Positions 46,822 to 59,289 of a stretch of DNA of 64,000 nt are shown one piece after another. The DNA lies in assembly GCA_963921825.1 (NCBI GenBank), contig OY997590.1, positions 42,177,039 to 42,241,038 of the forward strand, written 5' to 3'. This stretch comes from Erodium maritimum. Lineage: Eukaryota > Streptophyta > Magnoliopsida > Geraniales > Geraniaceae. A model generated the notes under the pieces. That model saw only the letters and a list, made by a program, of their open reading frames with translations, did no database searches and was not told the DNA's origin. Position numbers and translations under genes: made by a program. Positions within the stretch are counted from its first letter, which is position 1. Each line of letters begins with the position of its first letter.

Positions 46822-48300
46822 TCTATTGTGACGCGTCCCGGGGAGGACTGGGTTGTGTACTGATGCAGTTGGGTAGAGTTGTTGCTTGTGGCCCCAGGCG
46901 GTGGAAGACGCACGAGCGCAACTATCCTACCCATGACCCGGAATTAGCAGTAGTAGTGTTCGCGCTGAAAGGCTTGAGGTATTATCTGTATGGCGAGCGA
47001 TTTCAGGTGTTCTCGGATCATAAGAGCCTTAAGTGCATCTTTTTCCCAACGAGAACTGAACATGCGCCAGCGGCGATGGATGGAACTACTTGAGGAGTGC
47101 GACTATGAGCTACTCTACCATCCGGGTAAGGCGAATGTGATTGCTGACGCCCTGAGAAGGAAGCCGATGTCGTGTCCTGCTAGCATCTTAGTCCGGGAGT
47201 GGGACATGATGAGAGAGCTGGGCACGCTCGGGTTGGAGCTAGAAGAGGTTACCGGCGGCGTGGCCACGTGCTTCTTGGTGGCTCAGCCCACCCGGCTTGG
47301 CCGCGGGATAAAGGCACAGTCGGTGGATGTCGAGACGACCGAGTTCCGGGAGAGAGTTGTCGGCGGTGTTGACGCCGAGGGATGGGATCATCGTGCTAAT
47401 TGGGAGTTACGGTATCGCGGAGGTTTGTTCGTACCGAGTAACGGTGGAGGCGACGAGCTGCGAGAGTCGCATCATTCGCGTCGGACAGTGCACGTGGGTA
47501 GCACTAAGAGGAGCGCGACATCAGGCGACATATCTAGTGGATCGGGATGCAGAGAGTGGTTGCAAAGTTGGTATCGCGGTGCCTCACTTGTCAGCAGGTG
47601 AGAGCCGAACATCAGCGTCCCGCTGGGTTATTGCAGCCACTGCCGGTTGCACAGTGGAAATGGGGACACGTCACGATGGATTTCGTGAGCGGTTAGCCAA
47701 GTTCGCCTACAACAACAGCTTTCAGGCCAGTATCATGATGGCACCGTTCGGAGCGTTGTATGGTAGGCCGTGTCAGTCGCCCGTGTGCGGGGCGGAAGTG
47801 AGGAATGAGGGTTTACTGGGTCTAGAACTGGATCGAGAGACAGCTGAAGCGGTCGTGCCGAAGCGTGAGCGGTTGAAGACCGCGCAAAGTTGGCAGTAGC
47901 TATGCTGACAGACGGCGCCGACCTCTCGAGTCAGCAGTCGGTGGCCATGTATCCTTGGAGGTGAGTCCGAAAGGTGGACTGGTGCGTTTCAACCGCGGCG
48001 GAGGCAGGTTAGTCCCGCGGTGTATCGGGCCTTTCGAGGTCTGGAGCGGAGTGGGAGCAGTTGCATACCGACTTGCACTGCCACCGCAGCTTGGGAATAT
48101 CAACGTTTCCCAGTTGCGGAAGTATATGCGGACCCTTCGCACGTCATTGAGTGGGCAAATGTCGAGGTAACGGGTGATGTCTCGTGTAAGGAGAAACCGG
48201 TTTGGGGAAATGGATCCACGAGAGCAGGTCCTGCGTGGCAAGGTTATCCACCTAGTACGGGTGTAGTGGAGGCACCACGGGGCTGAGTCGACTTGGGAAC
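46822..48300 (+). pseudogene. Gypsy pol fragment: RNase H to integrase C-terminus
   Basis: The fragment begins inside RNase H ([13 protein letters not shown]), passes [19 protein letters not shown] and [19 protein letters not shown], and ends with integrase pieces (KFAYNNSFQASIMMAPFGALYG, RFNRGGGRLVPRCIGPFEV) and a chromodomain-like end (GAEST-type, then REVRAKYPDLFD-like). It is the same lineage as the minus-strand gypsy at 15726-25947, but a separate copy. Frameshifts occur near 47050, 47600, 47900 and 48170. RT and everything upstream are missing. Confidence 0.85.
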
Positions 48301-48379
48301 GCGAGGACGAGGTTCGCGCGAAGTACCCTGATCTGTTCGACTCCCGATGTACGTCTGTTTAATTTCGCGGACGAAATTC

Positions 48380-48545
48380 TTTTAAGGGGGTAGACTGTGA
48401 AGACCGTGTCGGTTAAACTAAATAAATTATTAAAATGTTTCGTTTGGGAACGTTGGGTTAAAATTTTTGGTTCGGGTGCGAAAGAAAAAGAAAAGAAGAA
48501 AAGAAAAAAAAATCAAAAAAAGAATGGGCCTAATTTTTGGTCCAT
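48380..48545 (+). repeat. Polypurine tract and truncated LTR start of the gypsy fragment
   Basis: ttttaagggggtagac precedes tgtgaagaccgtgtcgg at 48396, a 3' LTR start. The LTR can be followed only about 150 bases, to an A/G-rich stretch, before similarity is lost. Confidence 0.7.
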
Positions 48546-49140
48546 GAACTAGGCCCACTTATCTCAATTTAAGCCCATTTCCATATTGTTCTGTATTGAT
48601 ACTGGTAGTCAGGTCGTTCCTTGTAAATGTATATCAATTTTATTTATCTACTTAGATGGAAAAGCTCTTTACAAAATATCTCATATTTTATCAATTAAAA
48701 CTCAATATTTTAAAAGGTCAACAAATTTATTTGTATCAAAACCAATTTAATACAATTTTTTGTATGGTAGGATAACCCATACATAAAATTATTAAAATAA
48801 TCTTATATACCAAACATGTCTCACGAGTAAAAACCATATAGGGAAACATAATTCCATTACGTTTTTAGGCCTCATAAATAGTACATATGTTGATATGATC
48901 ACGTGTATTCATACATGTCAATCAATAACAAGGTATATACGGAATAAAGCTAATGAATGTCCATTAATATTATGCTTTAATACACCATTCAGTTTCACAT
49001 ATCAATATATTTCATTTCGAGATTCAAAAACGTATGCATGAAACATCACAAAATTATGCACGGTATGTGTGACTTATCATCAAACAACCGGCAACGAACA
49101 ATCTATATAATATGTTCAGTGCAATAACATATTGATACAA
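48546..49140. other. AT-rich stretch, nothing recognised
   Basis: About 600 bases with no gene or clear repeat. It may be internal sequence of the minus-strand LTR element whose 5' LTR is at 49693. Confidence 0.5.
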
Positions 49141-49524
49141 GAGATAATTCCATTTTAGTACCCTAAAATTTTCGGATTTCGTTTTTAGTACCCTAAATAT
49201 TTTTTGTGCCACTTTAGTACCCTAAATCTTCGTTTATTCCAGTTTAGTACCCAACGTCTGATTTTTTATCTATAAAAAATCATTTTTATTTTTCAAAAAT
49301 TCAATTTGTTTAAACTACCGAAGGGTAGTGTTGGTATTATTATAAAAGATAGGGTCATGTGCAAGGCACATGACGTTTTTCCATCCAAAAATGGATGGAA
49401 AATCAGACATTGGGTACTAAACTGGAATAAACAGAGATTTAGGGTACTGAAGTGGCACAAAAATCATTTAGGGTACTAAAAACAAAATCCGAAAGTTTTA
49501 GGGTACTAAAATGGAATTATCCCT
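49141..49524. mobile_element. MITE with long inverted repeats
   Basis: Left end gagataattccattttagta and right end, in reverse, gggataattccattttagta form inverted repeats of more than 100 bases. The centre has catgtgcaaggcacatg and ccatccaaaaatggatgg, matching the core of the MITE at 35180-35644. The flanks (ttgatacaa and ttatacaat) are only an imperfect 9-bp duplication. It has no coding capacity. Confidence 0.8.
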
Positions 49525-49677
49525 TATACAATTAACTAGTATTTACGGCTAGGTTTTTGTCCAAGAACAAACATGTTAAAGCCATCAAACAATCAAATAC
49601 TTGATCGTCATATACGGATACAAAATCACGTCAACAACAAATCCAATTTCACATATGATTGGAATGCTAAAATCCAA

Positions 49678-49690
49678 GGCTCAGATACCA
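49678..49690 (-). other. Primer-binding site of the 382-bp LTR element
   Basis: On the minus strand this reads tggtatctgagcc, two bases from the LTR. It is a one-base variant of the initiator tRNA-Met site. Confidence 0.7.
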
Positions 49691-49692
49691 AT

Positions 49693-50074
49693 TGAAGAAT
49701 CGAAAAACATCATATATTCGCAGCGGAATAAACGAATTCGATCCAAAACGATCTATTGCATTTGAATCAATGATAAAATTAATAGGCTACTTACTTGATA
49801 AGTAGAACAAAGCCGATATAGCTCCGAAAATACGAAGCCTCTAGTGTATCCACACCGAGCAACGATTTGATGTTTTCAACCACTTGAGACAGCTATGGAG
49901 ATGAAGAACGATTCTTCAATTTTTTGTTTTGGGAGAGAAGAGAAAAAGATGCTACAAGAGAATAAGATGAATCATCTTTTCTAAACCTAATCTTCTCTTA
50001 ATATATTATTAAGTATATCAGGTCCAAGACTCAATTGGGCTTAAACCCGATTGGGCCTAAGGCATAACCTAACA
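49693..50074 (-). repeat. 5' LTR (382 bp) of a minus-strand LTR element, probably copia
   Basis: It starts tgaagaatcg and ends gcataacctaaca, and the primer site at its left shows it is the 5' LTR of a minus-strand element. Internal sequence would extend leftwards, but no coding region is recognised there. The right flank (cattag) leads into arm B. Confidence 0.7.
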
Positions 50075-50092
50075 CATTAGATGCGGATCCAA

Positions 50093-52394
50093 AAACTTAT
50101 TTCAGGGTATGCCACTTATAAAGATTAAGTATAAGGAAAAAATAAAAGTTGGTTTAAGGAGGCTTAGAGTTTGGTCGGTCTTTCGAATGATATAATTTTC
50201 TCATACGAGCTCCGATTTAGACTCGCAAGATACCAAATCGAATGAAATTCAGATACATACATATTTTATGTTCAAATTTCAGCTTGAAAAAAAGAAGTAC
50301 ATGAACTCATACACGCCGTGTTGGTCAAATAGTCACCCATACATTGTTCTTTCCTCCATGGGCAGAGAACTCTAGAAAAAATATACAATTAATTATACGG
50401 TGTATATGAGAAGTATTGAACAAACAGTCGAGAATACGCCGTTCGTCCGATGTATGGGCATGTAGAACTTAGAGACCAAGGCTTTTATTTTCCTTTTTTT
50501 GTATTACACTTTGTTCTAGTTTAATATTCACATTTTACGCGCTAAAGATTATAATAATTAATAATATCAGAGGTCAACCCATAACAAAATGTGTGCAAAA
50601 GATGAAGTATTAAAAGAATATATAAATTACTTTTAACCGAACAATATTCTCTCGTAATTGAGACCTAGTTTAGCCTTAGCCGCCTCCGCGAATCTATGGA
50701 GCTCCTTCCTTCTGTTCCCCTCGTTGTCTCGTCGACTGCCATGCCAACACATGTCATGGAGGCTACTACACTTGTGGCCCGTGTCACCCTTGCCGATTCA
50801 GGCTTAGTGTTGTCAAATCCCTCGTAGACCGTATTCGGTGCTGGGGACAAGACCCGACAAAGAAAATGATCGAAAACACTTGTTTCGGTTTCTTCCTCCT
50901 TGCTTCTCTCTCCCTCGCTACAACGGTGCTTCCAGCCTCATCGTCTGAGTTAGTACCCTTTTCTATGGGGGTAACCTCTCTGCCGCTTGGGGTGAAACCG
51001 AAACGGGGACGACCAGCAAGGCGTTCCATTGTTGCTTCATCCCCACGCAACCCGCATCTGCCTTCCCCTACGTCGCCTCCACCGAACCTTAGTCCGACAA
51101 ACCCTCACCCACGTCACGACCTTGCTCTAGCTCGTATTATTCCTGGCGGCGCGATTCCTAGGGTTGCGACTTCCGATCCCCAAAACGTCCTCTCTACTTC
51201 GGTTACCCCACAGGCTCTGCCGTTGCAGCGGGATCCGCCCAAAGGGAAGGCGCCTATAGAGGACCTTCCTAGGAAGGCGGTGGAGGCCTTAGGGTTAGGG
51301 CGATGCCTTCCTAATCAGGGGAGGATCCCATTTATCACTTCAGGCCTCACGGTCCTGACTAGGATGACCCACTATTGTTCGCGGCACCTGGACATGGACG
51401 AGATGTCTTTGTCCCCGACTTCCCTAACTCCGGACCTTCAAGCCTCCCTGGCGGGCCTTCAGGATGGTCTGTCGTCATGTTCGCTTGAAGATGAAGACGA
51501 GGACGAGGTCGTTGGGGGAGGGTGAGGAAGTTTTGGTCACCGAAGCCCCCCCGGAATGAGACCCTCCTAGGTATCATCACTACCGCGTGGGTGAATGTTA
51601 CCGAGGGCCATGTTGTCAACGACCTAGGGCGGGGCCTCTTTGGATTTTACTTTCGATCTTCTGAATCTTGGGCATGGGTCAGGAGAAATGAGCGTTGGTT
51701 CTTTGACGGACCTCCCCTTTTGCTTTGGGATCTAGACCCATGTGTTCAGGAGTTGCTCGTTCTGGATCGTGTGTAGTTGTGGGCACATGCGTGAGGTCTG
51801 CCACCTCTAATTCGGACGAAAGAGGTGGGGACATTCATAAGGGATGCTTTAGGGACGTGTGTGGATGTCCCGAGTGACAAGTGGGGAATGTGCTGGAGTG
51901 GCACCATCAGGGTTCGGTTTTGGCACCTTCTTGAGAGGCCCTCCGACGAGCCCTGGTCCTTCAATTTAAGGAATTCTCGGAGCCAGTCAAGATCGAACTG
52001 GCCTATTCCAAGATCCCGAGCTTCTGATACAATTGTGGAAGGCTTGGGCATGTTCTGAAGGATTGCACATGGCCGTCCAGAGGCACTCCAAGGTATGGCT
52101 CATCTTTTTTGGAATATCAGAGAGATAAGCAGATAAAGCCATACGCGACGGATTGGGGACAAGCTCCACATATACCCGTTTCCTCGGGCACTGTACCTGA
52201 GGTTACCTTATCTCTAGATAGGGCCCCGGGTTTCCACGAGCACTGTACCTAACGGTACTGTGGCTCGGGGTAGTACTCGCCTAGTGAGCGGTAAGCTCTC
52301 TGCTGATTCGGTTGCTAAAGTTCCAGCGCCCATTTCTAGTCGGTATAGAGATAGTGGAGCGCTGCGACTGGAGCGCTTAACAGGTCGATAGTAG
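50093..52394 (+). repeat. Inverted duplication, arm B
   Basis: Reverse-complement match to 36600-39917. It carries the flank (50093 to about 50616) and the LINE-C leader and ORF1 up to 52394, where copia copy 2 begins. The empty site for the solo LTR of arm A is here. The 3' end of LINE-C is not seen on this side within the window. Confidence 0.82.
50866..52310 (+). pseudogene. LINE-C ORF1, second copy (broken)
   Basis: The frame 50866-51525 holds the proline-rich start (LPSPTSPPPNLSPTN) and the acidic patch (SLEDEDEDEVV). The DUF4283-type part is in the next frame (51522-51776: NDLGRGLFGFYFRSSESW), and the knuckle near 52023-52065 reads YNCGRLGHVLKDC with the first Cys codon changed to TGA. 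Breaks differ from those of arm A, so both decayed after they separated. Confidence 0.8.
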
Positions 52395-53751
52395 TCTTAG
52401 TCTTAGTGCTCGTAGTTCAATCCTAAATGTCCAAATGTACATATCATCGTTCGCAATATAATTAAAGTGGCTTTATATTACTTATGTGTTGGAGTAATAT
52501 ATCGATGTGTGCTCTGATCTATGCCCACCATGCGAATAAAACCATAGACCGAGATAGATCACACTCGATGGGTCCCTAGTCAACAAAGCTTCACTAGAAG
52601 CGACTAATATGAAAGATGGCTCTTTATGGCTTACGTTCTATTAGTCATTGGAATGAGATTCCGGAGTCTGATCATAGATATCATGTGGGACATGATATCG
52701 GACGACCCGCCCTGAATATGTTCCATAGATTAAGTCATGAGCATATTCAGTGTCGTAGCTTGTCATGTATCCTTAGACCAAGGAGTCTTTGTGATTGCTA
52801 TGTAGTCAACAACTAAGTTTGACATAAGCCTAACGTTGTCCGTAACAGGGCTTCCATAACAGTCAGGATTGGCTTGGGGACGGGCTACCTGAGTGACACG
52901 AAAGACGGCTAAGGGATTTATCCCTCATACTACTGTATGAGAAAGATATCGGTTCTCGGCCGCTTGATCGAGAGTGGCTGAATGAATAGCATGGCCATGC
53001 ACATGATACTAGGTATCATATATTCAGTCATCTCACATATCAAGGAACAGTGATTGAGAATAATAAGGATGACGGCTCTATGCCTTATCTCAATCAGGAT
53101 ATCAGAGATAAAAAGATAATGACAAGGCCGACGGAAAGGTTAGAATCGACAGGGTCGATTCGTTATGCAGTGTCAGGCAATACTAAAGTCTCGTTAGTTT
53201 CCACTTAAATAGGATCAAGTAAAATGTGATTTTATGTTGATCTATTGACATGCATAAACCTAAGGGTCACACTGGAGGATGAAACTCATTGACACATTTA
53301 TGGAGAATGGCCAAAAGGGAGTTGTCTCGGGACATGACCAAAACTGGGTTTTGGGTCATGTGCCCGTAAGTGAATAGGACTTTACGGATCAAGACAAGGC
53401 TTGGAGTCTTGGGATTGATCGCGTCGGATAATGTTTGACATTTCCGGTATGGAAGGCTTTGAGGCGATGAGCGAATCACGGGACCTCGTTGGAAATGGCC
53501 ACGGGCCATGTTCCAAGAGGCCCATGAAAGGCCCATGCAACCAAGGCCCATGGAACTAATTAATCAAGTCTTAATTATTTAGTACTAAGTAAGCAAGACA
53601 AGGATTAAGGTGTTGGTGATTCACCACCTAACCCAATCTTGTCTTGCCATTCTTTGTCCTATTTACACCTTACTTGACACCATACTTGTCCCATGCCTTT
53701 AGTTGGACAAATGCAACCTTGTTATTTATTCCGTATGTTTAAGTCATCTTT

Positions 53752-54207
53752 CTACATTACGGGTCCGAGTGTTGAGTCGGTTGAGGGAAGTAACAGTCGT
53801 GTGTCAGTCGGGTTACTTGAGTTTGGGGATAGTAGTCCCGGTGTTTGGTTTGTTGTTGGTGTTACCGGCATTGTCTGCTAAGTATGCCGTAGTCAGTCTG
53901 TTATCCGTGGTGGTGAGCGAACGCTCACCCCTACCTGGTTTTCCTACAGGTACTGGTCGCGGGACGGACTAGATGAGCTTCCGAAGCTTGAAGAGCTAGG
54001 AGCGGGAGTCCGGGTTTACTTTTGAGTCTAGCGACATATGCCTTGCTTTTTGTCCGCTTGTTGGGACGTGCTTTTGAGTTGTAAATAATTATTTTTTGAT
54101 TAACTACTTGATGGTTTTAAAGTGATTTATTTGAAAGGTTTAAAAATGTTTTATTGTTTTAAACGTTCGCGTTCCGAGTTCGGTTCTACTGAATTTGGGG
54201 CGTGACA
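53752..54207 (+). mobile_element. Filler part 1: 3' end of a gypsy LTR
   Basis: It matches the last 450 bases of the solo LTR at 57696-61150, including the perfect hairpin ggtgagcgaacgctcacc (53912-53929) and the terminus ttggggcgtgaca at 54207. The LTR 3' end is exact, but the left break is not. Confidence 0.82.
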
Positions 54208-54664
54208 CCCAGGACCTGAATGTAAAGAACAATGTATATAGCAACCACACTAGCACCTCAATACTTCTTGCCTTTTGTAGAGCAGCACCCCAAAGGATCA
54301 TTAATCCAAGATAAAAAGGAGAAGGACTGTCCTTCTTTGAAATTACCCCAGAACAATTGATAGGTATCATTTTGTATTTGTAAGAATATATCAAGTGGAG
54401 ATAATTGTATGTTATGGAAACAAGCCCGATTCCTGCTAATCCATATCCTCCAGATCACCAATGAAGAGAGCATGGTCCAGTTCCTCTTGTTTCTGATTGG
54501 AGCCAACTGTTCCCAGCTTAGTATTGTATCTGGTATAGCTGTCTTGATCCCCCACCAATCAAGACAATAATCCCATACCAAAGTAGAGATTTTGCAACCA
54601 ATAAAAAGATGGTCTTGGTCCTCAGGGTCTTCATTACAAAGAGGACACCAAATATTGCCATTAT
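54208..54664 (-). mobile_element. Filler part 2: LINE zinc-binding fragment, minus strand
   Basis: A minus-strand frame of 136 codons (from about 54668) encodes WCPLC-x8-DHLFIGC, WDYCLDWWGIK and VIWRIWISRNRACF, the C-terminal zf-RVT region of a plant LINE ORF2. It is not the same LINE as A, B or C as far as can be compared. The frame begins at the border with the resumed LTR. Confidence 0.8.
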
Positions 54665-54832
54665 ACAATCATTCGTTACCCGGTGTTCTTGTTTTGGTAA
54701 GAACTAGTGCTGAATTTTTCTCTTGTGAATCCATTCTTTTTTAGTTGTTTCATGGTTTTAATCGTCTCTTGATTTTCATTAATTTTCCGCTACGAGTTGG
54801 TTCATCTCCAACCCTGCCTCGAGACCCAATAG

Positions 54833-54844
54833 TGGTATCAGAGC
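54833..54844 (+). other. Primer-binding site, copia copy 2
   Basis: tggtatcagagc, one base after the LTR end; full match to the common initiator tRNA-Met site. Confidence 0.9.
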
Positions 54845-56358
54845 CATGCTACCTTCAGGATTCACAAGACGGTGTTCAAAGTTTCGGTTTTGCTTGAAAG
54901 TTTCGTTTTGGCATGTTGTTTTGCTAAATTGTTTGATAACATGTTTTAAATTCTTGTTTATGGATTTAATGCATGAAAAATGAATATTTGAAAATTATTT
55001 GAAATCTGGAAATTTTGAAAAAAAATTTGATTTTTCGGGTCTCGGGGAGCCGAAACCGGGACCGAACGGGGCTCCGTTGGACGGAGTTAGGCCAAGCATG
55101 ACCATTTGATGGTTGATATGCTAAGCCTAAACCATTTTGTTAGTTATGACGAGTTTGGAACCGTCATGACGAACTCGAAGATCAAATGTTCAAAAGTTTC
55201 ATTTTTGAACGGTTTCGATAAACCGAGCATCAAAAAATTTCGAAACTTGGCTATTAAATAAAACCGGAAAATCACATGATGGTTGATAACATGATTGTTT
55301 GATAACACGATGTGTGATGTGAAGTTGGCATGGTGTACATAATAGCGTGTAATTATCGCTTTTCACGATCTGCGAGCTGTTAGAGTTAGCGTGTAATTAT
55401 TCTTTCAAGGTGTGGTCGTCGAAACACTTGTTTGTAATATTTATTTATTCCCGACCTGCGAGTCGTGTATTAAATTGTAATATTTTACTCAAGACGAAGA
55501 AAGGGCGAAAAGGTCATTTGGTGGCTTTTCGGGTGTTGGCATCGGCTTGGAGTCGGTGGAGCTCAAGAAGCTAGTGGGAGTTAGTTTAGGGGGCTATTAT
55601 GTGCACATTTATCGCTTTATGCTTGGTTTTGTTTATGCATGATTAATTCTATGTGTTTTAGAATTGCATGCTTAACTTTATTTACCGAGCATATCACATC
55701 ACATGCAAAGATAAAATTGGAATTTTAATCCTTGTGTGTGAGCCCTTAGAATCGTCATTACATTGGATGTAGTTGACGGGTTCGAAGGAAGAATTACATT
55801 GGATGTAATTTGAGGCATCATTGCATTTGGAATGTAGTTGATGTGCTCATCGCATCTAGGATGTGTCAAAGTGTTAAACACAACCGGACAAGTAAAAACG
55901 GGTCATGTCCGATACCTCCAAATTATCAACACCTTACTACCTCCCCGTCCTATGGGTGTCATGCGCATTAGCGGAGCATCCATGGGAAAGCGGGGTAGTA
56001 GGTTTGTACAACATATGTAGGTGTCGTGCGCATTATCAGAGCACCTACATAGGGACGGGCCATAATTGAAAATTGGTGGACCCGACTACGATTCTCAGCC
56101 TGAGGTTGAGCTAGGGTAACAGATAGGGTAAGCCATGTACATAAGGACATACCCTAGCCAAGAGTCACATTGGATGTGATTGGATGGAGTCCTACCTACA
56201 TAGCTCGATTAAGTGGTGAGCATTGGTTCAGCTTAATCGAGTGAATCAAGGATCTTGGTTTCAGATTCTAAATGTTAAGAATCGATTGTTGGTGTTTAAG
56301 CTTGATCTTCATAAAATTTATTCAGTTTACTGACTGAATTTTATCTGTTGTAGATCAA
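54845..56358 (+). other. Copia copy 2 untranslated leader
   Basis: Collinear with 6733-8274 with small deletions; no supported gene. Confidence 0.7.
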
Positions 56359-56986
56359 ATGGCAAATTCAGCGAACATTAATAGTTTGTCATTAAAAGCC
56401 ATTCTTGACAGGGTCAAGCTAAATGGGACAAACTATTTGGACTGGTACATAATTTTGAGGATAGTCCTCAAGTCTGAACGCAAGGAATATGTCCTTGACA
56501 AGGCTGTCTCTAAGACCATATCAGAGTTACATGAAGCGTCATTAACTGCTGAGAAAAATATATCAGGGATCTGTGATCCAAGGATATTCTGATGGTCAAC
56601 AAGGGAATTGGAAGTGGCAAGGGCGGGGCCCATGCGCACTTGGCAGGAAAGATGAGACACCTGAGAATGTCTACTTCTACTGCCAACAACCTGGTCATTG
56701 GAACCGGGATTACACGAAGTTCACGGCTGATCTGAAGAAGGGTAGTGGGACTGCGCCTTCATCAAATAGCCTGGATGATCTGAAGAAGGGCAGTAGGACT
56801 GTGCCTTCATCAGGAAACCTGGATGATCTAAGGAAGGGCGGTGGGACCGTGCCTTCATCCGGTATTAACTCTATAGAGCTACATCTCTCTACTTCCAAAG
56901 ATTCATGAGTATTAGATACCAGGACTGAATCTCACACATGCACTAATATATGGTGGCTGAAAGTAGGAGAGGTTTGGAAAGCACGA
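56359..56986 (+). pseudogene. Copia copy 2, gag and protease remnant
   Basis: The same short Gag as copy 1 starts at 56359 and shows the same collapse between YVLDKAV and TISELHE, ending at 56590. Knuckle trace YFYCQQPGHWNRDY (two Cys lost), then four KKGS-type repeats. The protease reads VLDTRTESH again (56915-56923), with a TGA just before (56906-56908). Confidence 0.82.
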
Positions 56987-57690
56987 AGTGGACCTCAGAG
57001 TTGTGGCAACTACTGTAGGATCCACGAGTCTTGCTTTGCCAAGATGCCTTGTCTTAGTATTGTATAATGTATATTGCATACCTACTTTTAGTGGGAATAT
57101 TATATCTGTACCCGTGGTTGACAAGGAAGGATATAATGTTAATATTGTAAATGGAGTTTTCAATGTTCTATGCAATGATATGTTTTATACCAGTACTGAC
57201 TTGGTTGGAGGATTGTACATATTAGATATGGGTAACAATGCCTCAAGTTATATATATTCTGTTAATACCAAGAGGTCTAAATCCAACGATTTAAACCTAA
57301 CTCTATTATGGCACTATCATTTGGGCCGAATAAACAAGAAGCGCCTATCTTCAGAAGTGCGGGCTTTCAGGTTCATTCGAATTCCATTCGATCGATAGGT
57401 CCAAGGTTTGTTTGATGGGAAAAATGACTAAAGAGCCCTTTATCGATCGCAATGAAAGGGCGGGTGAATTATTGGGGCTGATACACTCGAATGCGTGTAG
57501 ACCAATAAGTTCACTTGCCAGGAGGGGTTTTAGCTACTTTATCACATTTACTGATGATTACAGTAAATATGGTTATGTCTATTCGGTGAGACATAAGTCT
57601 GAAGCTTTTGATAAATTCAAAGATTTTAAGAAAACCAGCTCGACAAAGGTATTAAGGCACTTCGACTGGAATGTTTCCAAAGACATCATT
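56987..57690 (+). pseudogene. Copia copy 2, integrase region (truncated)
   Basis: GAG-pre-integrase traces (LTLLWHYHLGRINKKRL) and the core (GLIHSNACRPISSLARRG, YFITFTDDYSKYGYVY) are present. The first catalytic Asp is Asn (57490-57492), as in copy 1. After HFDW the rest of the core is deleted, and the sequence jumps to the counterpart of 10071. Confidence 0.82.
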
Positions 57691-59289
57691 GGGAGTGTAA
57701 TAAGCACTCCCGGTCAACGCCAGTCAAACCTGCGAAAAACAAGAAAAATTTAAAATTTTTAAGACTGACAGTTAAGTGAACCTAAAATGACCCTTAGTGT
57801 CATACCGGACTTAACTTGACCCCTTTATTGACCAAGGTGAGTTCCGGGGGACTCAGGGCAACTTTCTGATCAATTTGGGTAATGTTGACTTTTCGCTGGA
57901 AAAGTCAACCGAGCGACGTTTTGGTCCATTCGAGGACTGTTTTGGATCCGAAAAGCTTAACCGTCGTCGCAACGGTCTTAGTTGAGCCGTTTCCTTGTAG
58001 CCCGTCAAGTTTCATAATTTCTTGGGAAAAGTGCCCGTTCGGGGCCCGAAACGTCCGTTTTTCGCGAAACTGATTGGAAAATATCAAGTAGATATTTTCC
58101 AAAAGGTGTGGGACCCACCTTGACACTTGTCCTAATTGTGGTGGTGTTAGTTTTGGGGGGAAAGTGTATGGTTGTGAGGGGTGGCCGAAATTAAGGGGTA
58201 AAGGAGAGAAAATAGGTTTTGTGTTAGTTTAAGAAAATAGAAAAAAAAAGATGTTAGAGAGAGAAGGAGAAGAGAGAAAGGGAGAAGAAGAGAGTTGGGG
58301 TTATGGTTTGGCACTATTCACGTCATTCAAGCCCTTGGATCGTCTTCAAGCAAGGAGCAAACTCGTTCCCCTCATCCTCCTCTACGGTAATACCCAAGCC
58401 GATTCTCGTTTTGATTATTTTGGAAAGCTAGGGTTTGTTAAAACGAATGATTTAGGGTTGTGTGGAGGTTGGGGAGGTGTTGGAGACATTTTAGAGGTGT
58501 ATGGGGGTTTAATTTCACGTTTTCCGGTGACCGGAGGCTCGGGAGGAGCTCCGGCCACCGTGGGTGGTGGCTGGCCGGCCATGAGGTGGCTAGCCGGAGC
58601 TGGCAGCAGCCACCACATGGTGGCTGAGCCTCCCCTTGAGCCCTAGGAGCTCTCGGACAAGTGGTTTGGTGGGGCCCACGTGCTCGGGTGATCGGGTTTT
58701 GTGTTTCGGGTGGTTTAAAACATTCCCCGGACCATTTACCCTTAACCGAATCGAAAATTGGAATTAAATTGGAGAAGTTGTAATTTATCGGGTTTAGAAA
58801 CTTTAAACGTCATTTAATTGACTCGAGAGTCGGAATTCGATTCGGGCAAGTACATTGGGTTCCTTGAAATATTCTAAGACCGTAGAAACGAAAACGGGGT
58901 CTTTTGGAGCCCCGGAAGGCAATTAACAAAACACGGGCAGACTCGCCATGTCGGGCGAATCGGGCCTTTACGGGTCCTTTATCGACAATATCGAGTAATT
59001 GGGAAGTTTGGGAGTGATCGACATTGTCGGGGTTAAGTTTGGGCATCGAGTTTATTGGTTTTCGGTTTATTCCTGCGAGTTGTTTAGTGACTTTAAATTG
59101 TGTTCCTTTAGATCGTGCCACGGACCGAGGCAAGGGAAAGCTAGGTGAGTGACTGAGATCATCACCGGAGCTCGTGATTTGGCTTTTGGGAGAACACGCA
59201 CGAGGTAGGGAAAAGTAGCCGGATCTCGGCCCTGACTGGGGAAAGTTAACAGTAGAATTGCATGTGACACCGGGGTGTCATGGGTTGAA

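Larger units (their letters stand above)
52395..54831 (+). repeat. Copia copy 2, 5' LTR with filler
   Basis: LTR sequence runs from tcttagtcttag (first G mutated) to about 53751 and resumes at 54665, ending cccaata. About 180 LTR bases (counterpart of 13140-13318) are replaced by the filler. Unlike copy 1 it has no LINE-A segment. Confidence 0.85.

Noticed and set aside
49132..49533. A perfect 9-bp TSD for the second MITE
   Set aside because: ttgatacaa and ttatacaat match only with a shift; I report it as imperfect.
58251..58646. 131-codon frame in the solo LTR as a host gene
   Set aside because: It lies entirely within an LTR with an exact TSD, begins in a GA-rich low-complexity run and shows no domain.
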